In this document: one piece after another, positions 5,821-12,163 of the stretch
Layout of the letters: each line of letters starts with the position of its first letter
Position numbering within the stretch: the first letter of the stretch is position 1
NCBI GenBank assembly: GCA_903822115.1
Contig: CAIJNU010000104.1
Coordinates: 1 to 13,606, forward strand
Reading direction: 5' to 3'
Length of the DNA: 13,606 nt
Source of the DNA: an uncultured Candidatus Peregrinibacteria bacterium
GTDB taxonomy: Bacteria > Patescibacteriota > Gracilibacteria > Peribacterales > Peribacteraceae
Notes under the pieces: generated by a model
Told to the model about the DNA's origin: nothing
What the model saw: the letters and a program-made list of their open reading frames with translations, nothing else
Database searches by the model: none
Program-made: the position numbers and the translations under genes

Positions 5821-7095
5821 TTAGGCAACCCACAGACTGGCAGTAAATCGTTGAATGAGATGGATTTGCGTAGACATCATACAGACAATGAGCATTGCTA
5901 CTGCCAAGAGAATCGGCAGCCAAATTTTCTTTCGGGGCGAAATCTGGATGCCAAGGTGAGCAATAACCAGCACAAGAAAAATGTAGGTGGGAAGACTGTA
6001 ACGGATGACGGATATGAAGTGTTTCGATGCAAGAGCAGATATTGTGAGAAAATGTAAAATAAATGCACTTAAATATAACCACAGTCTCTCCTCAAGGTGC
6101 GTCATGCGTCTCTTCAGAAGCAATGCAGTCTCTACAATACCAAGCACTATGAAAAGAAAACTGACGAAGGGTACGGAAAGTTTACTCAAGTCATTCACAT
6201 GGATGTGCTGGGTGAGAAATGCCTTCATCATGGAAAACTTGAACATGTGAATGTCCCAATGAAAAAATGCGAGATAGTTCGCGTGTACATGCCAATTTTG
6301 TTCCTGCGTAACGAAGTACAAATTCCAGTGGCCAAAATACAACTGACAAAACAGGAAGAAGCCGAGAGCCCCACCGCTTGCAATTACTGCAGTGGCCCAC
6401 GATTTCCAAGTAGCTTGCTGTTTCCGTGCGCGTGGAAATATTGAGATGACGACAGGAAGAATGCACAGAGGTAAGCCAAAAACTCTCGTTGCCGACATAA
6501 TGAAGCCGTGCAGACCGGCCCAGACCCATGCGTATTTTGCATTGCTGCTGTTCCAGTAGATGAATCCGAGCGCGGACGTAATAAACAGTGATTCGGAGTA
6601 TCCCGCCATGATAAAAAATCCTGATGGATAACAGAGAATCGCAACGCAGGCGAGAATGATCATCCAAATCGGAGCGCGCCACCTACGAAGGAAAAGCAAT
6701 ACGTACGCCCAAAAGATGATGGAGAGGAATTGGGCCGTAATGAGTAAGGCAGTTGTCGGAGAAACGTTGAGGAGAAATCTGACAGTATTAGAAAAGACGG
6801 GGTAGGCGGGAAAGAAGGCGACATCCGATTGAGCTCCATAATGAAAGGCAACCGGCGGCCAATCGCTGTGATATCCACTCATGAGAATTTGCTGATACCA
6901 AAGCGAATCCCGATTCGCCAGAGAGAGGTATCCATTTGCGGAATAATGTAGAACCAATATTAACTGACAAAGAAACAAAAGCAGGGAGCCGGCGAAAATA
7001 AGAACCTTCGGTGTACACCAATGCCAACGTGAATCCTTCTGCTTTATGCGAAGAATTCGAAAAAGGGAAGCTCCAGGGTGTGTGTTTGTGATCAC
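5821..7095 (-). CDS. PIG-V-like GT-C mannosyltransferase
   Basis: A 424-residue polytopic membrane protein. The motifs fit the PIG-V (GPI mannosyltransferase II, GT76) superfamily found in bacteria as uncharacterised mannosyltransferases: NRDSLWYQQILMSGY after helix 1 with probable catalytic Asp63, VAFFPAYP (92-99), AGYSESLF (164-171) and TRVFGLPL (203-210). Substrate specificity is unknown; bacteria lack GPI anchors, so a polyprenyl-phosphate-mannose donor and a surface acceptor are inferred. The start is GTG at 7095. No other in-frame start lies before the first helix at about 31-50, and a well-formed promoter ends five bases upstream, implying a leaderless mRNA. It is downstream of the Gpi18-like gene on the same strand and convergent with the GT39-like gene, 42 bases apart. 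I see no convincing terminator in that gap. Confidence 0.68.
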   Translation of the reverse strand: MITNTHPGASLFRILRIKQKDSRWHWCTPKVLIFAGSLLLFLCQLILVLHYSANGYLSLANRDSLWYQQILMSGYHSDWPPVAFHYGAQSDVAFFPAYPVFSNTVRFLLNVSPTTALLITAQFLSIIFWAYVLLFLRRWRAPIWMIILACVAILCYPSGFFIMAGYSESLFITSALGFIYWNSSNAKYAWVWAGLHGFIMSATRVFGLPLCILPVVISIFPRARKQQATWKSWATAVIASGGALGFFLFCQLYFGHWNLYFVTQEQNWHVHANYLAFFHWDIHMFKFSMMKAFLTQHIHVNDLSKLSVPFVSFLFIVLGIVETALLLKRRMTHLEERLWLYLSAFILHFLTISALASKHFISVIRYSLPTYIFLVLVIAHLGIQISPRKKIWLPILLAVAMLIVCMMSTQIHLIQRFTASLWVA

Positions 7096-7100
7096 TAAAT

Positions 7101-7129
7101 ATTATATCAGAATAGTGCTTTCCACTCAA
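7101..7129 (-). promoter_or_regulatory. Promoter of the PIG-V-like gene, leaderless configuration
   Basis: On the minus strand, TTGAGT (7124-7129) is followed by a 17-base spacer and a perfect TATAAT (7101-7106). Only ATTTA separates the -10 from the GTG start codon, so the expected transcription start falls on or next to that codon. It is the best sigma-70-type promoter in the window. It lies in the 70-base gap after the Gpi18-like gene. Confidence 0.6.
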
Positions 7130-7165
7130 TATTCGATATGGATTCATTACAAGCCAAGGGATCGA

Positions 7166-8416
7166 CTACAGACTCTCTTTCTTCAACACACGTCGCACAT
7201 GGACTTCACCGAAGTGACGATACGTAAACCAGAGAAGCCAAACGAGGAGCGATAGGTTGAGTATCACGATGACCGTTCGGGGTATCACAAATACCCGCAT
7301 GACTGGAATAAGTATGGAAAGCCCCGAGAAAGTGGGTTTCAAAAAAACACGATAGGTGATGATGCTGGTCAAAATGTAAATGGCGGCGCCTTCCCAGGAA
7401 ATGAAAAGGAGCGGTGTCGCGAAAGCGATGAAGGGGAAGATGTATCTCTCATGCACTCCGACCACGATGACGAAGAAGAGGAAGGAGACGACGGCCGCAG
7501 CGAGCATCAGCGCACGCGGTTCGCGTATGGTTTTCTTCCATGCGAAGAGCAATCCAAGGGAGAGTGTACAGAAAGCAAGAAATGACCAGATGCGCTGTGT
7601 GGGGTTGGGGGAATAAGCGGAAAGGAGGGGGAAATGCCAATGATAGAGGAGCCAATAGATGTTCCTTGTTGTGTGGTTGATTGCTTCGTTATTTTGGATG
7701 AGGAGATACCTCAGGAAGGACGTGATGTTTCCATGCATGACGAACGGCACAGCGAAGACGGCAAGGGTGGCCAGAATTCCTGCAACGATGCGCTTATACC
7801 CACCTGAAAAACAAAGCAAGAATACGAGAAGAGGGAAAAGCATCACCGCCGTCGGTTTTGCTAGATATGCCAACGTGAAGCACATGCCACAGAGGAACCA
7901 GTGTTTCGAAGCGGACACCATTACAAAAGCAAAAAGAAAGAATGTCAGAAGTGCGTCGGTTTGTCCCCACTGCAATTCAGCGAGTGAAACGGGGTTAAAA
8001 AGATACACAGCAGACGCGATCAGGCCGAGTCGCCAAAACCCCAAACGGCGAAAAAAGAAAAAGAGCAATAAGCCAACGCCCGTATCCGCGAGCATCGCAA
8101 TCATTTTAATGTACGGAAATGTCGCCCGTAGATCGAGCGGAAACTTGGAGCTCGATATCGTCCGCAGTAGATGACCAAAAAAATCAAATAAGACGATCTC
8201 CACGGGACCGTAATTCGGGATGATGACCGGATCAAGCTGGTACCGATAAGATTCAGCGACTCCCAATGTTGTCACTGAATGCATCCAATGCGCCTGTCTG
8301 CTCTCGTCAGGAACAAAACCCTTCTGCGAGAGCAGCGGGATGCGTATTAAAATTCCTAAGGCAATGATGACCACGAGGCAGAGCCAAGGCAGGGATTTTT
8401 TCGAAGGAGAACGCAT
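7166..8416 (-). CDS. Gpi18-like GT-C mannosyltransferase
   Basis: A 416-residue polytopic membrane protein. The order of motifs resembles the Gpi18-like (COG5542) GT-C group: an acidic PDESRQ after helix 1 (36-41), YLFNPVSLAELQWGQTDAL (138-156), LAYLAKPTAVMLFP (182-195) and VHERYIFP in the C-terminal half (HERY at 322-325). These enzymes probably use polyprenyl-phosphate sugars to extend a surface glycan; the actual sugar is unknown. The frame stays open to a GTG at 8491, which would nearly abut proS. I choose the ATG at 8416 because MRSPSKKSLPW leads straight into the first helix and a TTGAAG-17-TATAAC promoter ends 13 bases upstream. The stop is TAG. It is followed by the PIG-V-like gene. 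Confidence 0.66.
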   Translation of the reverse strand: MRSPSKKSLPWLCLVVIIALGILIRIPLLSQKGFVPDESRQAHWMHSVTTLGVAESYRYQLDPVIIPNYGPVEIVLFDFFGHLLRTISSSKFPLDLRATFPYIKMIAMLADTGVGLLLFFFFRRLGFWRLGLIASAVYLFNPVSLAELQWGQTDALLTFFLFAFVMVSASKHWFLCGMCFTLAYLAKPTAVMLFPLLVFLLCFSGGYKRIVAGILATLAVFAVPFVMHGNITSFLRYLLIQNNEAINHTTRNIYWLLYHWHFPLLSAYSPNPTQRIWSFLAFCTLSLGLLFAWKKTIREPRALMLAAAVVSFLFFVIVVGVHERYIFPFIAFATPLLFISWEGAAIYILTSIITYRVFLKPTFSGLSILIPVMRVFVIPRTVIVILNLSLLVWLLWFTYRHFGEVHVRRVLKKESL

Positions 8417-8429
8417 GAGAGCTGCGTAC

Positions 8430-8458
8430 GTTATAGCGATATCTTCGCTCCCCTTCAA
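8430..8458 (-). promoter_or_regulatory. Promoter of the Gpi18-like gene
   Basis: On the minus strand, TTGAAG (8453-8458), a 17-base spacer and TATAAC (8430-8435) make a good sigma-70-type match. The -10 ends 13 bases before the ATG at 8416, giving a predicted leader of only about six bases. It lies in the gap after proS, so the glycosyltransferase can be expressed separately from proS. Confidence 0.5.
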
Positions 8459-8493
8459 TCCTTGCTCGCGCATCGCCCAACTCAACAACACCT

Positions 8494-9918
8494 TCAGTAC
8501 GCCTTCGCGTAGAGCGCCATCATAGTGGCGGGTTTGCCGCTCACGAGATCCTTCTCGCCTTTCGCCTCCCCGCCAAGGAGGCGGATCGTCGCCTTCGTCT
8601 TCTCTTTAATGATGTTCGCGCTCTCGACCGTCCCGTCCCACGGCGCCCACACCAACCCCCCTTCCCCTTCGAGCTTCTCCTGCATCTGCGCCAGCGTCTC
8701 GGCCGTGTACGTGTGGCTCTTCAGAAAATCCTCCGCCTGCGAAAGCAGCGTCTGCTGAATCTCCGTCATGAGATGCACCATGGCCTCGCCCGTGCACTGC
8801 GTCATCGGCATCGGCGTCTTCGTACTCGTATCTCTGCGCACGAGCATCACCTGCTGCTTCTCGAGATCCTTCGGCCCGAGCTCGATGCGCAGCGGCACAC
8901 CCTTCACTTCCCACTCGTTGAATTTAAATCCGGGAGACTTCTCGTCGCGATCATCCAAGCGAATGCGAATATGGGGAAGCAGACTCTCGCGGAGCTTCGC
9001 CGCAGCCGCGAGGACGGCCTCCTTCTCTTCGTCGGTCTTGTAGATCGGCACGATGACGGCCTGAATCGGCGCGAGGGTCGGCGGCAAGCGCAGCCCCTTC
9101 TCGTCTCCATGCACGACGATGACGGTGCCGATCAATCGCGTTGAGACTCCCCAACTCGTCATCCACGGACGCTTGGTCTGCCGATCCGCATCCACGAAAC
9201 TCACGTCGTACGCCTCCGAGAATCCCTGTCCGAGATTGTGCGACGTCCCAGCCTGGATCGCCTTGCCGTCGCGCGCGAGCGCCTCCAAGGTAATCGTGTA
9301 AAGCGCACCCGCAAATCTCTCGTGATCGGGTTTGCGTCCCGAGAGGATGGGGAGCGCGAGCATCTCCCGAGCGAAATCGGTGTACATCTGCAACACCGTC
9401 TCCGCCATTGTGTCGGCCTCTTCCTTCGTCGCGTGAGCCGTGTGGCCCTCCTGCCAGAGGAATTCCAACGTGCGGAGGAACGGCCGCGTACGCATCTCCC
9501 AGCGCACGACGTTCGCCCACTGATTGATCTTCAGCGGAAGATCGCGGTGCGAGGCGATCCACTTCTTGAACGTCGCGTAGATGATCGTCTCGCTCGTGGG
9601 ACGGATGTAGAGAGGCTCCGTGAGCTTCTTTCCCCCGCCCTCCGTGACCACCGCGCACTCCGGAGCGAATCCTTCCACGTGATCTTTCTCCTTCGCGAGG
9701 AGAGAAGCGGGAATGAGGAGCGGAAAGTACGCGTTCTCCACGCCGAGCGCCTTGATGCGCCGATCGAGATCACGCTGGATCGCCTCCCACAGCGCGTAAC
9801 CGTAGGGCTTGAAAATAATACAGCCTTTGACGTCGGCATACTCCGCGAGACCGGCCTCGGCAATCACGTCGAGATACCACTGCGAGAAGTCTTTGCGTTG
9901 ATCGGCAATACGAGTCAT
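8494..9918 (-). CDS. proS: Prolyl-tRNA synthetase, type 3 (archaeal/eukaryotic-like)
   Basis: A 474-residue class II synthetase that charges tRNA-Pro with proline. Length and motifs fit the ProS type 3 subfamily, which lacks the editing insertion of the E. coli enzyme. Motifs include YFPLLIP (64-70), RPTSE (106-110), motif 2 RWEMRTRPFLRTLEFLWQEGH (139-159, whose Arg contacts ATP), GTSHNLGQGF (224-233), motif 3 SWGVSTRLIG with HGDEKGLRLPP, and the anticodon-domain GPKDLEKQQVMLVRRDT. It ends in AKAY with the C-terminal Tyr typical of this type. The C-terminal domain (about 420-474) contains no cysteine, so the four-Cys zinc site known from Thermus-type enzymes is gone. The ATG at 9918 has no Shine-Dalgarno site. 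It lies 41 bases after the PAP2-like gene. Confidence 0.95.
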   Translation of the reverse strand: MTRIADQRKDFSQWYLDVIAEAGLAEYADVKGCIIFKPYGYALWEAIQRDLDRRIKALGVENAYFPLLIPASLLAKEKDHVEGFAPECAVVTEGGGKKLTEPLYIRPTSETIIYATFKKWIASHRDLPLKINQWANVVRWEMRTRPFLRTLEFLWQEGHTAHATKEEADTMAETVLQMYTDFAREMLALPILSGRKPDHERFAGALYTITLEALARDGKAIQAGTSHNLGQGFSEAYDVSFVDADRQTKRPWMTSWGVSTRLIGTVIVVHGDEKGLRLPPTLAPIQAVIVPIYKTDEEKEAVLAAAAKLRESLLPHIRIRLDDRDEKSPGFKFNEWEVKGVPLRIELGPKDLEKQQVMLVRRDTSTKTPMPMTQCTGEAMVHLMTEIQQTLLSQAEDFLKSHTYTAETLAQMQEKLEGEGGLVWAPWDGTVESANIIKEKTKATIRLLGGEAKGEKDLVSGKPATMMALYAKAY

Positions 9919-9924
9919 GCGGGC

Positions 9925-9933
9925 ATGCTAGCA
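9925..9933 (-). promoter_or_regulatory. Possible extended -10 of proS
   Basis: On the minus strand, TGC followed by TAGCAT forms an extended -10-like element ending six bases before the proS ATG. No good -35 lies 16-18 bases further upstream. The spacing would again give a leaderless transcript. The evidence is modest, since a nine-base match can arise by chance. Confidence 0.33.
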
Positions 9934-9959
9934 AAATTCCCCGCCGCGTGGATAGCCTT

Positions 9960-10379
9960 TTAGCTCAACCAAATGCCGATGAAAGTGATTGCTGCGCCGA
10001 AAATCACGCCTCCGAGGACTTCCATGAAGGAATGGCCGAGCTGCTCGGTGAAGTGCTGCCAGTGTTGCAGGCGATTGAGGACCTTCGCCTGATCCCCGAT
10101 GGCGCGCCGCGAACTCATCGCGTCGTACCACGTGATCGCCGCGAAGACGAACGCGATGGCGAATTCCGGGGAATCCATCCCGAGCCTCCGTGCGACAATG
10201 ATCAGCAGCGACATGACGAACGCCGAATGCGAGCTTGGCATGCCGCCCGGATGGAAGAGCCGCGCGTGCCAGCTCCCCGTCTTCACCTGCTCGACGAACA
10301 TCTTCGTGATCTCGGTGAGAATGAGAACGACGAGCGGGATCAGGAAGGGGTACGTCCTGAGAATGAGGAAGGGATGCAT
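9960..10379 (-). CDS. Divergent PAP2-family membrane protein (DUF212, YuiD-like)
   Basis: A 139-residue membrane protein with the divergent PAP2 signature: FHPGGMPSSHSA (42-53, phosphatase-like PSSHS core), TWYDAMSSRRAIGDQAKVLN (83-102) and QLGHSFMEVLGGVIFG (113-128). Family length is about 140-160, so it appears complete. Relatives are related to acid phosphatases and vanadium haloperoxidases and are presumed to dephosphorylate a lipid-linked or small phosphate at the membrane; the substrate is not established. About four helices are expected. It lies between proS and the unknown operon, 35 bases after the latter. The ATG at 10379 has TATACT seven bases upstream and no Shine-Dalgarno site. 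Confidence 0.88.
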   Translation of the reverse strand: MHPFLILRTYPFLIPLVVLILTEITKMFVEQVKTGSWHARLFHPGGMPSSHSAFVMSLLIIVARRLGMDSPEFAIAFVFAAITWYDAMSSRRAIGDQAKVLNRLQHWQHFTEQLGHSFMEVLGGVIFGAAITFIGIWLS

Positions 10380-10386
10380 GGGATGC

Positions 10387-10392
10387 AGTATA
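10387..10392 (-). promoter_or_regulatory. Possible -10 box of the PAP2-like gene
   Basis: On the minus strand, TATACT (five of six consensus bases) ends seven bases before the ATG at 10379. A transcript from it would start at or within a base or two of the start codon. No convincing -35 is seen, so read-through from the upstream operon remains an alternative. Confidence 0.33.
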
Positions 10393-10414
10393 CAGAAATT
10401 AACTCTCGGGATTA

Positions 10415-11605
10415 TTACACGAAACTAATTATTGCTATTGCATTCCCTGTATCCATTTTTTGAAACCAAGGGGATTGCGGTGTTATGCTCCCGACAATTT
10501 CCACAAGCTTGCCCGGAGTCAAAGGAAACTTAATCGGATCGCCGCCACGCGGGTTTACGAGATCGAGGTTTAAATTCCCACTGTCATCGGCACGAGCATG
10601 AAGCAGCGGCATTGAAAATGGTCTCCCCTTCTCGCCTAACTTCGCCGAAATTGTTATGGACTTATCATTAATGAGAATATTTTTCTTCCCGATCTCCAAT
10701 TTGTTCCCATTAATACTTAGTTTTGTAACCTCGAACGAAGCGTAAAGATCTTTGCCGTGCAACTCCTTCAGCTTGGAAGCGATTTCCTTTTCCGGTGAAG
10801 GTGCTGTTTGCTTTTGTCCTTCTACCTTTTTCTCTGCCGATTGGGGATCCGGTGCTTTCGCACCAGGAGGCACATCCGTGGAAGTGGTGGAAGGAGTTTC
10901 CGTAGGAGTCTTGTCCGAATTGGCGATGGCTTCCTTCGTCCATGCCATGCCGTTTTTCACTGCGATGATTCCTGTCAGAGTGAGCGCCGTGCATCCGAGC
11001 GCCTTGAGAATCTTTCCGGATCTCCCGAAGAATCTGCTTAGGAAGGAATCCTTCTTGCCCTCCTTCGGCGGGATCGGATTCCAAATTGCTTCCTTCCATT
11101 TTTTCCAAGCCCAGAAGATACCGAGGCCGGCACCGGCGAGTATGGCGACATGGCCAGCCGCACCCCCATAATTTTTAGCGTCCACGTCACTCGCAATTGT
11201 CCCCCATTCTTCCCGCGCGAACTGAACGACGGGAGCTCCGACTTTGTCCTTGCCGAATTTCCATGCTTCTCCCGCCTTCACCGTAGCTTTCTGCAACCCT
11301 TCGGCGGCCGCTTTGACAATCACCGCCGTATCCCCTCCAACCGTTCTGTTTGTAAGGGGTACATGGATGCCGCTGATTCTGGTTTGGAGCTTGAGTAGAC
11401 CTGTCTTAATTGCAACTTGCTCTTTTGTTTTTTCTAATTGTTGTCTCATTGCATCCCTAATCTGTTGCAGTTCCGTGGGAGAGGCCTTGGCACAGTACGC
11501 CGCTACAGCCTCAAAATCCTGAGTATTGAAGTCGCTCGACTCGAAAGTGCTGTTCGGCGCTATGAGTTTTGAGATGAGTGTCGGTGTGGGTGTTTCTGCA
11601 GCCAT
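10415..11605 (-). CDS. Uncharacterised membrane protein with paralogous two-helix module
   Basis: 396 residues; I recognise no family. In order: a mainly helical, probably cytoplasmic N-terminal region (1-145); helix 1 (about 148-167) ending in KKW; a basic linker with SFLSRFFGRSGK (187-198); helix 2 (about 199-219) ending in AVKN; a Pro/Thr/Ser-rich linker (about 230-270); and a C-terminal region (about 285-390) of alternating hydrophobic and polar residues suggesting a beta-rich domain. The helix-linker-helix part matches that of the preceding gene with identical spacings. There is no signal peptide. The ATG is 17 bases after the previous stop and preceded by AATCTTTTCT. It is probably co-transcribed with the two genes upstream. 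Function is unknown; a membrane-anchored envelope or scaffold protein is a guess. Confidence 0.8.
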   Translation of the reverse strand: MAAETPTPTLISKLIAPNSTFESSDFNTQDFEAVAAYCAKASPTELQQIRDAMRQQLEKTKEQVAIKTGLLKLQTRISGIHVPLTNRTVGGDTAVIVKAAAEGLQKATVKAGEAWKFGKDKVGAPVVQFAREEWGTIASDVDAKNYGGAAGHVAILAGAGLGIFWAWKKWKEAIWNPIPPKEGKKDSFLSRFFGRSGKILKALGCTALTLTGIIAVKNGMAWTKEAIANSDKTPTETPSTTSTDVPPGAKAPDPQSAEKKVEGQKQTAPSPEKEIASKLKELHGKDLYASFEVTKLSINGNKLEIGKKNILINDKSITISAKLGEKGRPFSMPLLHARADDSGNLNLDLVNPRGGDPIKFPLTPGKLVEIVGSITPQSPWFQKMDTGNAIAIISFV

Positions 11606-11622
11606 AGAAAAGATTGGAAATA

Positions 11623-12141
11623 TTAGTGAGCTGGAGTGGGAGTGGGCTGATGTGCGGGCGTCGTCTTCGGAGGATTCTTCTTCTTTTCGTCTTCCCTCTT
11701 CTCGCGCCAGGACTTCACGAGATTCGTGACGGCAACGGCGCCGATGCAGACGCCCCCCGTCCAGAGTACGGCGGAGAGAAGGCGGCCGATTCTTCCGAAG
11801 AAGCTGACCTTCTCGGACGGAGCTTTCTCTTTGTTGCTCTCAATGATGCTTCCCCACTTCTTCACGAGCATGGGGATTCCGATAATCGCAGCCGCACCCA
11901 TCGGCGCGACTTGCATCGCATGTCCGCCGACCGCCTTCCAATCCGTTTTCTCATTCTTTTTATGATCCATTATATCGTGATACAAGCCTTCTTCTCCTTT
12001 CTGCGCTTCCTCCATGGCGGTCCTGGCCTCCCGCTTGCCATACTCAAGAGCGTCGTGAATAACGGTTGGTTTCTGATTCGGAGCAGCGGAGGGATGCTCT
12101 GACGGTGTCTCGTTTGCCGGGATGCCAGTATGCGATGCCAT
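11623..12141 (-). CDS. Uncharacterised small membrane protein with the same two-helix module
   Basis: 172 residues; no family recognised. An N-terminal, charged, probably helical part (1-70) leads into helix 1 (about 72-93) ending in KKW (94-96), a basic linker with SFFGRIGR (113-120), helix 2 (about 121-141) with AVTN, then a Lys/Glu-rich stretch and a Pro/Thr-rich tail (157-172). KKW to SF is 17 residues and GR to AV-x-N is 24 residues, both identical to the following gene, so the two are probably paralogs. The frame is open to 12336, but those starts would overlap the upstream gene. I choose the ATG at 12141 (MASHTGIP), 22 bases after the upstream stop and preceded by CCACTTTTCT. Confidence 0.78.
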   Translation of the reverse strand: MASHTGIPANETPSEHPSAAPNQKPTVIHDALEYGKREARTAMEEAQKGEEGLYHDIMDHKKNEKTDWKAVGGHAMQVAPMGAAAIIGIPMLVKKWGSIIESNKEKAPSEKVSFFGRIGRLLSAVLWTGGVCIGAVAVTNLVKSWREKREDEKKKNPPKTTPAHQPTPTPAH

Positions 12142-12163
12142 AGAAAAGTGGGAAAAGGAGAAA

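Noticed and set aside
8417..8491. Extended N-terminus of the Gpi18-like protein from GTG 8491 or ATG 8473
   Set aside because: The added residues are not membrane-like or conserved in kind, and the region carries a good promoter ending just before ATG 8416.
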